Source: Pseudomonadota bacterium (GTDB taxonomy: Bacteria; Pseudomonadota; Alphaproteobacteria; Rhizobiales; Rhizobiaceae). From it: a stretch of DNA of 64,000 bases. Below the pieces are notes generated by a model. That model was given only the letters and a program-made list of their open reading frames with translations, did no database searches and was not told the origin of the DNA. The DNA is taken from NCBI GenBank assembly GCA_023457435.1, contig JAEWLS010000020.1:1-64000 (forward strand), written 5' to 3'. This document shows, piece by piece, positions 1-6,563 of the stretch (positions are counted from its first letter, which is position 1; every line of letters begins with the position of its first letter). A program made the translations under genes and the position numbers.

Positions 1-203
1 GCCGCAGGAGCGCCTGCGGCGCAGGGCGCAGCCGCAGGAGCGCCCGCGGCGCAGGGCGCTCCGGCCGCGCAAGGGGCGTTAGCGGGATTCTCCCCGACGA
101 CGGTGGGCGGCGGCACCGGGCTGGTGACGTGGTCCACGGCAATGGCGACGGTGGCTATGCCCAGCGCAGCGCCGAACAGCAGGGTGTTTCGGGCGCCACT
201 CAT
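1..203 (-). CDS. Exported Cys/Ala/Pro-repeat protein, partial (runs off left edge)
   Basis: The first 67 codons of a gene reading leftward out of the window. The ATG overlaps the stop of the YeeE/YedE gene by 4 bases (ATGA), so the two are translationally coupled. The N terminus (MSGARNTLLFGAALG...) has a short charged start and a hydrophobic stretch to about residue 23, which looks like a signal peptide or single membrane anchor. A Pro-rich spacer follows, then repeats of the type APCAAG, one Cys per repeat. The DNA of bases 1-30 and 31-60 is an almost identical direct repeat. I do not recognise the family. Position after a sulfur transporter and a rhodanese, plus regular cysteines, suggests a periplasmic thiol or sulfane-sulfur carrier, which is inference only. 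The C terminus is not visible. Confidence 0.6.
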   Translation of the reverse strand, partial: MSGARNTLLFGAALGIATVAIAVDHVTSPVPPPTVVGENPANAPCAAGAPCAAGAPAAAPCAAGAPA

Positions 204-1414
204 CTGCGCGCAAGCCCGTCGAGGCCGAACAGCGGCCGGGCCCAGATGCCGACGAACGAGCCGGCGAAGGCGGCGGCGAACCACAGCCAGCCGTGCAGGC
301 TGCCGGACGCGATGCCGGAGAACAGGGCGCCGATGTTGCAGCCGAAGGACAGGCGCGCGCCGTAGCCCATCAGCAGGCCGCCGACGACAGCGGCGAGCAG
401 CGAGCCGATGGGCAGAGCGGCTTTCGGCGCGAACTTGCCGGCCAGGCTGGCGGCGAGCGCGGCGCCGAGGATGACCCCGAAATCCATGACCGAGGTGACA
501 TCGGCGAGCACGCTCGACGACAGCGCCTTGGCCGGGCCGGCCCAGGTCCAGAACTCCCACGTCTCGACCGGCACGCCGACGGCCTGCGCGATCTTGGCGC
601 CCCACAGGCCGAAGCCGAAGGTGACGGACCAGGGGTGGCCGGCGAGCAGCAAGGTGGCGATGTTGAGCAGCGCCAGCATCAGTCCGGCGCCGACGAGCGG
701 CCACGGGCCGGACAGGATCCAGCTCCAGCCGGGACGCGACGGCGCCGGCTCGCGCTCGACATTGCCGTGGATGCGGCGCTCGACCAGCGCCGAGGCAAGC
801 GCGACGAGGCCAAGCGCCACCAGCGTGCCGAGCAGCGCGTTGACGGCGCCGAACTCGAGCCGCAGATCGACGATGCCGACGTTGGGCAAGGTGAGCCACC
901 ACGGCAGATGCGCGGTGCCGATCAGCGCGCCGACGATGAAGAAGACGAGCGTGACCAGCATGCGCGAGGAGCCGCCGCCGACGGTGAACAGCGTGCCGGA
1001 GCCGCAACCGCCGCCGAGCTGCATGCCGAGGCCGAAAATGGCGGCGCCGAGCAGGACGGAGACGCCGACAGGCCCCATGGCGCCGACGAGCGGCTGACCG
1101 CCGAGATTGCCGGCGGCGAGCAGCGGGATCATGCCGATCGCGGCGACGCCGATCATCAGCATCTGCGCGCGGATGGCGCGGCCCCTGCCCTCGACGACGA
1201 AGCGGCGCCAGCCGCCGGTGAAGCCGAACGAGCCATGGTAGAGCGCGGCGCCGAGCAGGCCGCCGACCAGGAACAGCGCGGCCTGGCGCGTGCTGACCAG
1301 CGTGCCAATGGCGAGGAAGCCGAGGACGACGAAGGCGCCGGCGACGAAGGCCGGCCACCGGTCGACGACCACGGGGGGCAGGTATTTGGGGCGGTCGAGG
1401 GAAAGTTCGGACAT
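200..1414 (-). CDS. YeeE/YedE-family sulfur (thiosulfate-type) transporter
   Basis: A polytopic inner-membrane protein of 404 residues, rich in hydrophobic segments. It contains the two Cys-bearing signatures of the YeeE/YedE (TsuA-like) family: GGGCGSGTLF in the first half and LSFGCNIGALFSG in the second. Members import thiosulfate or related reduced sulfur, with conserved cysteines along the path. It lies downstream of a periplasmic rhodanese and overlaps the next gene by 4 bases, so a sulfur-handling operon is likely. I chose the ATG at 1414 (MSELSLDRPKY). A start 45 bases upstream is possible, but it would lie inside the hairpin at 1439-1458. The exact substrate cannot be read from the sequence. 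Confidence 0.85.
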   Translation of the reverse strand: MSELSLDRPKYLPPVVVDRWPAFVAGAFVVLGFLAIGTLVSTRQAALFLVGGLLGAALYHGSFGFTGGWRRFVVEGRGRAIRAQMLMIGVAAIGMIPLLAAGNLGGQPLVGAMGPVGVSVLLGAAIFGLGMQLGGGCGSGTLFTVGGGSSRMLVTLVFFIVGALIGTAHLPWWLTLPNVGIVDLRLEFGAVNALLGTLVALGLVALASALVERRIHGNVEREPAPSRPGWSWILSGPWPLVGAGLMLALLNIATLLLAGHPWSVTFGFGLWGAKIAQAVGVPVETWEFWTWAGPAKALSSSVLADVTSVMDFGVILGAALAASLAGKFAPKAALPIGSLLAAVVGGLLMGYGARLSFGCNIGALFSGIASGSLHGWLWFAAAFAGSFVGIWARPLFGLDGLARR

Positions 1415-1438
1415 GGGACGTGGTCTCACAAACGACGA

Positions 1439-1458
1439 TGTCCGGGCAAGCCCGGACA
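1439..1458 (-). terminator. Hairpin between rhodanese and YeeE genes
   Basis: TGTCCGGGC-AA-GCCCGGACA is a perfect inverted repeat (effectively an 8-bp stem with a 4-base loop) just after the rhodanese stop. There is no long U-tract, so it is more likely a partial terminator or RNA-stability element that lowers transporter expression relative to the rhodanese than a full stop. Confidence 0.45.
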
Positions 1459-1482
1459 TCGCGCGATTTCAGGATGCGGCGA

Positions 1483-2394
1483 TCAGGTGCCGGACTTGAC
1501 TTCGACCGGGCGGTTCGGATCGGCAGTCCACTCGGCCATCGAGCCGTCATACATGCCGGTGTTCTTGTTGCCCTGGACCTCCGACAGCGCGAACCAGGCG
1601 ATCGAGGCCCAGTGGCCGGTGTTGCAGAAGGTGATGTTCTTCTCGCCGTCGGCGAGGCCCACCGCCTGGGTCAGGTTGGCCACCGTCTCGGGCTTCACGA
1701 ACAGCGCGTAGTCCTTCGAATAGAAGTTGCTGTGGGCGATGTTGACCGCACCGGGCAGCGTGCCGAGCCGGGCGACGACCGGGCTCTTCGACTTGCCCTC
1801 GTACTGCTCGGCCGGGCGGCCGTCGACCAGCTTGGTGCCGGCCTTCAGCGCGGTCTCGACATCGGCCGTCGTGGCGCGGAGATTCTCGCGAACCTCGGCG
1901 GTGAAAGTCGCCGGCTGCGGCGTCGCCGGCTTTTCGACGCGCTCGAGGCCGGCGGCGTCGTACTGGCGCCAGCCGCCGTCGAGGATCGAGACCTCGTCGT
2001 GGCCGAGATACTTGAAGGTCCAGTAGACGCGGGTGGCGCCGCCGAACTCGGAGGAATCGGTGCCCCACGGCACGATGACGACATGGTCGTCATTGTCGAT
2101 GCCGAGGTCGCCGATGAGCTTGGCGATCTGATCGACCGACGGAATCTGGCCGGGGACGCCTTGCACCTCTGTACGCCAGCCGGCGGACGCGTACGGCGCG
2201 ACGACAGCGCCGGCGATATACGGCTTGGTGCCGAGATCGGTCTCGGCGATCTTGTCGCGGATGTCGACGATGACGACGTTCTCGTCGGCGGCGTTGGCCT
2301 TGAGCCAGGCGGCGTCGACCAGCGGCGTCACGTCGGCGGCGAATGCCGGGCCGGCGATGACGGCAGCGGCGAGCGCCAGAAGCGGTGTGCGCAT
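1483..2394 (-). CDS. Periplasmic thiosulfate/3-mercaptopyruvate sulfurtransferase (tandem rhodanese)
   Basis: A 303-residue protein with a clear Sec signal peptide (MRTPLLALAAAVIAGPAFA, cleavage near residue 19) followed by two rhodanese-like domains. The C-terminal active-site loop is CNTGHWAS with the catalytic Cys near residue 257, matching the CxxGxxA/S pattern of sulfurtransferases. The enzyme would move sulfane sulfur from thiosulfate or a similar donor to a thiol acceptor in the periplasm. It is the first gene of a group continuing into the YeeE/YedE transporter. The ATG at 2394 is preceded by AAGGGAG at good spacing. Confidence 0.88.
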   Translation of the reverse strand: MRTPLLALAAAVIAGPAFAADVTPLVDAAWLKANAADENVVIVDIRDKIAETDLGTKPYIAGAVVAPYASAGWRTEVQGVPGQIPSVDQIAKLIGDLGIDNDDHVVIVPWGTDSSEFGGATRVYWTFKYLGHDEVSILDGGWRQYDAAGLERVEKPATPQPATFTAEVRENLRATTADVETALKAGTKLVDGRPAEQYEGKSKSPVVARLGTLPGAVNIAHSNFYSKDYALFVKPETVANLTQAVGLADGEKNITFCNTGHWASIAWFALSEVQGNKNTGMYDGSMAEWTADPNRPVEVKSGT

Positions 2395-2536
2395 GGAATG
2401 CTCCCTTGAAAGATGAGCATTTCTAGAGCCGCGGAGCCGGAAAGGGAAAGTCCGGCGCGACCGAACGGAGCGCCGGAGTAGAAAAACTTGCTGAAAGCAG
2501 GCGTCGATGCGGAACTACGTTCCGCAACGCATCGGA

Positions 2537-2773
2537 TCAGGCCTTGCGGGCGACGGCCTTTTTGCGCGCCGGCTTCTTCACGGGCGCTTCGGGCTCCGGC
2601 GCGGCGGCCTCGGCAGCGAGACGCGCGGCGCGCAGGCGCGCGGTCTTGGCCTCGCGGGCGTTGACCTCGGCGTCGATGATCGAGCGCGAGATGTTGTCGG
2701 TGGTGCGCGCCTTCGATTCGGCGCGTGAGGCACTGCGCTTCGGCATGCCGGCGATCGGGGAAATCTCGCTCAT
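2537..2773 (-). CDS. Small conserved basic protein, function unknown
   Basis: A 78-residue protein beginning MSEISPIAGMPKRSA with a highly basic, Lys/Ala/Pro-rich tail (VKKPARKKAVARKA) that resembles histone-H1-like nucleic-acid-binding tails. A Glu/Ala-rich, probably helical segment lies in the middle. The ATG at 2773 has GGAG about 9 bases upstream; a GTG nine bases further up lacks room for a ribosome site. It is cotranscribed with or just downstream of the cold-shock gene, separated by a strong hairpin. DNA or RNA binding is inferred from composition only. Confidence 0.55.
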   Translation of the reverse strand: MSEISPIAGMPKRSASRAESKARTTDNISRSIIDAEVNAREAKTARLRAARLAAEAAAPEPEAPVKKPARKKAVARKA

Positions 2774-2799
2774 ACTGCGCACTCCATCTTAAACGAAAC

Positions 2800-2819
2800 G
2801 GCCGGGCTTACGCCCGGCC
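2800..2819 (-). terminator. Rho-independent-like terminator after cold-shock gene
   Basis: GGCCGGGC-TTAC-GCCCGGCC is a perfect 8-bp stem with a 4-base loop. On the minus strand it is followed by GTTTCGTTTAAG, a moderately T-rich tail. It sits 55 bases beyond the cold-shock stop codon. Confidence 0.65.
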
Positions 2820-2874
2820 ATCCAAAAATTCGATGCCGGCGATCCGCATTCGCGCCCGCCGAAGATCGGGTCGA

Positions 2875-3084
2875 TCAGGCGGCGCTGAGGTTCTCAGCAG
2901 CGCTCTTGCCCGAGCGGTTGTCGCGGACGACTTCGAAGTTGACCTTCTGGCCTTCGACGAGGGTGCGCATGCCCGAACGCTCGACGGCCGAGATGTGCAC
3001 GAACACGTCGGTGCCGCCGTTTTCCGGCTGAATGAAGCCGAAGCCCTTGGTGGTGTTGAAGAACTTCACGGTTCCGGTAGTCAT
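2875..3084 (-). CDS. cspA: Cold-shock protein, CspA family
   Basis: A 69-residue single cold-shock domain, full length for the family. The RNA-binding motifs RNP1 (KGFGFIQP) and RNP2 (VFVHIS) are intact, so it should bind single-stranded RNA/DNA and act as an RNA chaperone in the cytoplasm. It has its own predicted promoter at 3230-3258, giving an approximately 140-base 5' leader, as is usual for cold-regulated csp genes. A hairpin terminator follows. Alphaproteobacteria carry several csp paralogues, so the symbol gives the family rather than a proven orthologue. Confidence 0.95.
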   Translation of the reverse strand: MTTGTVKFFNTTKGFGFIQPENGGTDVFVHISAVERSGMRTLVEGQKVNFEVVRDNRSGKSAAENLSAA

Positions 3085-3229
3085 AACGATTTCCTTTCAA
3101 TCGCTCACAGTTAACTGCGCGCCGCGCACGGAATTGCGCGACACCGCGGGTCAGATCGATTTTGAAGGGAAGATCGTAGGAGCGCCCGAAAGCGCGAAAC
3201 AAAGTTCATCAAGCAAGATCGATTGCGCG

Positions 3230-3258
3230 AATATATAGGTACGCCGCGAAAAAATCAA
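3230..3258 (-). promoter_or_regulatory. Sigma-70-type promoter of the cold-shock gene
   Basis: Reading on the minus strand, TTGATT (3253-3258) and TATATT (3230-3235) are separated by exactly 17 bases. The start point would be near 3223, leaving about 140 bases of untranslated leader before the ATG at 3084. Confidence 0.65.
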
Positions 3259-3274
3259 GACGGGGTTGAGAAGA

Positions 3275-4237
3275 TCAGTAGGTGGTGCGGCGTTCCTCGC
3301 TCGGCGGCCGTCCGAAGAGCAGACGATAGCTCTGCGCGAAGTAGGAATGCGAGGTGAAACCGGTGGCGATGGCGATGTCGAGGATCGGCATGTTGGTCTG
3401 CCGCAGCAGCTCGCGGGCGCGCTCCAGCCGCAGGCGCATGTAGTAGCGGCCGGGCGTCATGCCGAGGTGGCGCAGGAACAGACGCTCGACCTGGCGGACG
3501 GACAGATCCGCGGCCTTCGCCAGCTGCCCGGCGGAAAGCGGTTCGTCGAGCTTGTCGGACATGACCTCGACGATGCGGCGCAACTTCTCGGACTTGCCGG
3601 ACAGGTCGCGCTCGGGACCGCTGCGCTGGCGATCGCCAGACTGGCGGATACGCTCGTAGTGGAACTGGTTGGCGACCTCGTTGGCGATGCCGCTGCCGAA
3701 GTCCTGCCGGACGATCTCCAGCATCAGGTCGATGGAGGTGATGCCGCCGGCGCAAGTGTAGCGCTTGCGGTCGATCTCGTAGACGGAGCCGGTGCAGTCG
3801 ATCTCGGGGAATCTCTCCTGGAAACCGGCGCGGTTTTCCCAGTGGATGGTGCAGCGATAGCCGTCGAGCTGACCGGCCTCGGCAAGGACGTAGGAGCCGA
3901 CCGACAGGGCGCCAAGGGCGTTGCCGCGGCGGCCCCACGAACGCAGGGCGGCGAGCACCTTCGACTTGCCGGAGAACTCGGTGGTAAGGCCGACGCAGAC
4001 GAACAGGATGTCAGCCGACGGCAGGTCGGCGACGGCATAACCGGTGCGGATCGGCAAGCCGTTCGACGCGATGACGGATTCGCCATCGGCGGAGACGGTC
4101 GTCCAGGAATAATGATCGCGCCCGAGCGCCCGGTTGGCCGAGCGGACCGTATCGATGGCCGCGGCGAGCGAGAACATCGAAAACTTTTCCACCAGCAGGA
4201 AAGCGAAGTGCCGGCCGGGCGGAGTGGGATCTGGCAT
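3275..4237 (-). CDS. GlxA-family AraC-type transcriptional regulator
   Basis: A 320-residue protein with an N-terminal DJ-1/PfpI-like domain (about residues 10-180; includes DILFVCVGL and the LAEAGQLDGYRCTIHWE region) and a C-terminal AraC/XylS double helix-turn-helix. The latter has QVERLFLRHLGMTPGRYY and DIAIATGFTSHSYFAQSYR as its two helix pairs. This architecture is shared with GbdR/ChoR-like regulators of glycine-betaine and carnitine metabolism, but the effector is not evident here. No target operon is adjacent. It ends 17 bases before the cold-shock promoter. Confidence 0.85.
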   Translation of the reverse strand: MPDPTPPGRHFAFLLVEKFSMFSLAAAIDTVRSANRALGRDHYSWTTVSADGESVIASNGLPIRTGYAVADLPSADILFVCVGLTTEFSGKSKVLAALRSWGRRGNALGALSVGSYVLAEAGQLDGYRCTIHWENRAGFQERFPEIDCTGSVYEIDRKRYTCAGGITSIDLMLEIVRQDFGSGIANEVANQFHYERIRQSGDRQRSGPERDLSGKSEKLRRIVEVMSDKLDEPLSAGQLAKAADLSVRQVERLFLRHLGMTPGRYYMRLRLERARELLRQTNMPILDIAIATGFTSHSYFAQSYRLLFGRPPSEERRTTY

Positions 4238-4275
4238 GGCGCGGTTCTAGCGACTCGACATGCCGAGCGAAAGGA

Positions 4276-5175
4276 TCAGAAGCGCGGGGCCGGACGTCCT
4301 GACGCGCGGTAGGCCGACGACACGGTCGCGGCCATGAGCAGGGCGATGGTCATCGGTCCCACGCCGCCGGGGACCGGGGTGATGGCCTTTGCCTGCGCCT
4401 CGGCGCCTGCGTAATCGACATCGCCGACGATGCGCGACTTGCCCTCGCCCTTCTCCGGCGCCGGGACGCGATTGATGCCGACGTCGACGACCACGGCGCC
4501 GGGCTTCACCCAATCGCCCTTGACCATCTCGGGCCGGCCGACCGCAGCGACGAGGATGTCCGCCTCGCGGCAGACGGAAGGCAGGTCCGTCGTGCGCGAA
4601 TGGGCTATGGTCACGGTGGCGTTGGCGGCGAGCAGCAAGTTCGCCATCGGCTTGCCGACGATGTTGGAGCGGCCGACGACGACGGCCTTCAGTCCGGACA
4701 GGTCCTTGCCGAGGGTGCGCTCGATGAGCAGCATGCAGCCGGCCGGCGTGCACGGAACGAATGCCGAGGCGATCTCGCCGGTGCCGAGCTTGCCGACGTT
4801 GATGAAGTTGAATCCGTCGACATCCTTGTCGGCGCTCACCGCCTGGATGACCGCGCCCTCGTCGATCTGCTTCGGCAGGGGAAGCTGCACCAGGATGCCG
4901 TGGATCTCGGGATCGGCGTTCAGCGTGCCGATAAGGTCGAGGAGCTCGGCCTGCGTGGTCGTCTCGGGGAGCGAATGCTGCACCGAGTGGAAGCCGCACT
5001 CCTTGGCGGTCCGGCTCTTGCTGGAGACATAGACCTGGCTGGCCGGGTCCTCGCCGACGATCACGACGGCAAGCCCCGGCGTGACACCGGCATCGCGCTT
5101 CAGCGCGGCGGTCTCCGCCTTGACCTTCGCCACCACGTCGGCAGCGACTGCCTTGCCGTCGATTCTCTCAGCCAT
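4276..5175 (-). CDS. folD: Bifunctional methylenetetrahydrofolate dehydrogenase/cyclohydrolase
   Basis: A 299-residue cytosolic enzyme that interconverts 5,10-methylene-, methenyl- and 10-formyl-tetrahydrofolate with NADP. Seen motifs are VGEDPASQVYVSSKSRTAKE (with the catalytic Lys of the YVxxK type), DVDGFNFINVGKL, the Rossmann-type VVVGRSNIVGKPMANLL and the C-terminal PVPGGVGPMT. I chose the ATG at 5175 because AGGAGG lies 5 bases upstream; the open frame continues far upstream but that part is not FolD. A 14-bp perfect palindrome overlaps the ribosome-binding region (see 5183-5196). Confidence 0.96.
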   Translation of the reverse strand: MAERIDGKAVAADVVAKVKAETAALKRDAGVTPGLAVVIVGEDPASQVYVSSKSRTAKECGFHSVQHSLPETTTQAELLDLIGTLNADPEIHGILVQLPLPKQIDEGAVIQAVSADKDVDGFNFINVGKLGTGEIASAFVPCTPAGCMLLIERTLGKDLSGLKAVVVGRSNIVGKPMANLLLAANATVTIAHSRTTDLPSVCREADILVAAVGRPEMVKGDWVKPGAVVVDVGINRVPAPEKGEGKSRIVGDVDYAGAEAQAKAITPVPGGVGPMTIALLMAATVSSAYRASGRPAPRF

Positions 5176-5182
5176 GCGATCC

Positions 5183-5196
5183 TCCTGTATACAGGA
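5183..5196. promoter_or_regulatory. Palindrome over the folD ribosome-binding site
   Basis: TCCTGTATACAGGA is a perfect 14-bp palindrome, 7 bases before the folD ATG. Its right half on the minus strand supplies part of the AGGAGG ribosome site. It could be a repressor operator (TGTATACA-type cores are common for GntR-like proteins) or a small RNA hairpin masking the ribosome site. The sequence shows the palindrome; its role is inferred. Confidence 0.4.
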
Positions 5197-5243
5197 TGAT
5201 CTATTGCCGAAACCGGCGCGAGGCAATCGCGCCAGAACGTCAC

Positions 5244-5266
5244 GGCCTGACGTTTTTCCGTTCAGG
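5244..5266 (-). terminator. Imperfect hairpin at the end of the Pro-rich gene
   Basis: GCCTGACG and CGTTCAGGC pair with one bulged base around a T-rich loop, overlapping the stop codon of the Pro-rich gene. There is no clear U-tract afterwards, so termination ahead of folD would be partial at best. Confidence 0.3.
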
Positions 5267-6359
5267 CGGAGCGTGCGTTGCGCATCGCTTCGAGCGAGCT
5301 GGCGAAAGCGCGAAGCTGGCCGCGAATCTCGTCGAACGCCGACTGAGCCTGCGTCATCGCATGCTGGTCCGCACTCGGCGAGGCATGCTGGACAGGCGCG
5401 ACCGGCGGCTGCGCCATGGCAAAGCTCGGCATCGCGTGGTGGACGACGTGCACCGTCTGGACCGGGGGCAGCGGCGGCGGCGCGTAGGCCTGCGGCATCG
5501 CCATCTGCGGCATGTAGGTCTGCTGCGCATAAGGGTGATGGTGCAAATATTGCGGCGGATAGGGCTGCGGCATCGGCGGGGCGTAAGCGGCCTGCGGATA
5601 CCAGTGCGGCTGCGGCTGCATCTCCGGTGCAGGCTGGTAGGCACCATGCGGCGCGGCAGGCTGCTGCGGATATTGGTGGGGCAGATGCTGGTGCGGCGGG
5701 TACATCGGCGGTGACTCCGGGGGACGGGCGGAAGCTTGTATCGCCGGCTGCGCGGCGGCGGGTGCGGGTGCGGCTGTTGCTGCCGTTGCGGCGACCGGGG
5801 CGGCGGCGGGTACGGCCGCGGGCGGCGCGACCGGCGCCTCGGCGGCTGGCTGGCGCGCCCGGAAGATCCTGGAGAGACGTTCGCCACGGCCCGGCACGCC
5901 CTTGGACCCAACCGCAGGCGGAGGGACAATTGGCGCGGGTGGCGCGGGTGGCGCGGGTGGCGCTGGCGGAGCGGGAGCCTCGGGCGGCGCCGGCCGGCGC
6001 GAAAGAAGCTGGCGCGCCTTCTCCTTCAGCGAGGGCTGCGGGGCGGCCGGTGCGGTCGCTTCGACCGGCGGCTTCGGCGCCATGTGCGAAGACGGCGGCG
6101 CCGCCCGCCCGCGACCGGCTCGGCGGCGCAACAGGTCGAACATGGAGGGAGCGGCGGGCGAAGTCGCGGGCGCGGCGGAGCGCGACAGGGCGGACAGCAA
6201 GGGGTTCGGAGCCGGTGCGGGTGAAGCCGGCCGGGACGCCAGCCCCTGAAGCAGGCTCGCCGCCTGCTGAGGGTGGCCGGGCGCAGCGGGAGCGGACCAG
6301 CGCGCCATCGACAGCAGCGCTCGATCTTCGTCCTCTCTCCTGCGTGCCGACCCAGTCAT
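5262..6359 (-). CDS. Pro/Ala-rich, His/Tyr/Met-rich low-complexity protein, unknown
   Basis: A 365-residue protein that is mostly disordered. The N-terminal third contains MFDLLRRRAGRG and KEKARQLLSRR basic segments. A (PPA)n tract is encoded by 9-bp tandem DNA repeats at 5932-5967. The middle is rich in P, Y, H, Q and M (for example QPYPPQYLHHHPYAQQ), and the C terminus ends in a likely amphipathic helix, SAFDEIRGQLRAFASSLEAM. No signal peptide or membrane segment is evident. The opposite strand is also open here because of GC bias, but the ordered C-terminal helix and ribosome-like GGGTGA before the ATG favour this frame. Function unknown. Confidence 0.55.
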   Translation of the reverse strand: MTGSARRREDEDRALLSMARWSAPAAPGHPQQAASLLQGLASRPASPAPAPNPLLSALSRSAAPATSPAAPSMFDLLRRRAGRGRAAPPSSHMAPKPPVEATAPAAPQPSLKEKARQLLSRRPAPPEAPAPPAPPAPPAPPAPIVPPPAVGSKGVPGRGERLSRIFRARQPAAEAPVAPPAAVPAAAPVAATAATAAPAPAAAQPAIQASARPPESPPMYPPHQHLPHQYPQQPAAPHGAYQPAPEMQPQPHWYPQAAYAPPMPQPYPPQYLHHHPYAQQTYMPQMAMPQAYAPPPLPPVQTVHVVHHAMPSFAMAQPPVAPVQHASPSADQHAMTQAQSAFDEIRGQLRAFASSLEAMRNARSA

Positions 6360-6395
6360 GCATCACCCGTTGCCGACGCCGACCGCGCCGTATTC

Positions 6396-6412
6396 GTTAA
6401 GCGACGCTAAAC
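6396..6412. promoter_or_regulatory. Near-perfect palindrome in divergent intergenic region
   Basis: GTTAAGCG-A-CGCTAAAC has a single mismatched pair. It lies between the divergent Pro-rich gene and the first polysaccharide gene, where a regulator site would be expected. The binding protein is unknown. Confidence 0.3.
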
Positions 6413-6563
6413 AGTCATGGCAAAGGAAGTGTTAACGGCGGCGCGTCGGCAGGGCGGTCAGAGTGTGCCTTTTTGGAGATCGATAAAATTGCGGGGAACG
6501 GCTTCACGCCTTCCTCAGCCGCATCGGCGCATAGTCCGCGCGCAGAAATACGGCCGGAAGACC

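Noticed and set aside
1..80. CRISPR-like spaced repeats at the left edge
   Set aside because: The repeats are contiguous, have no unique spacers and read in frame as APCAAG protein repeats.
293..1711. A 472-codon open frame on the plus strand across the YeeE and rhodanese genes
   Set aside because: It is antisense to two genes with clear family motifs and is made of Glu/Arg/Ala/Gly/Gln low-complexity sequence typical of GC-rich shadows.
2395..2536. Possible small gene between the rhodanese and the basic protein
   Set aside because: No open frame with a ribosome site was found; the gap seems to hold only the rhodanese promoter.
4276..6366. A 696-residue N-terminally extended FolD
   Set aside because: The extension has no domain, a strong ribosome site lies directly before the normal FolD start, and another gene frame occupies the region.
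5081..6400. Plus-strand open frame of 439 codons opposite the Pro-rich gene and folD start
   Set aside because: Composition is Arg/Ala/Ser/Pro shadow sequence, it runs antisense through the real folD start, and the minus-strand frame has an ordered C-terminal helix.
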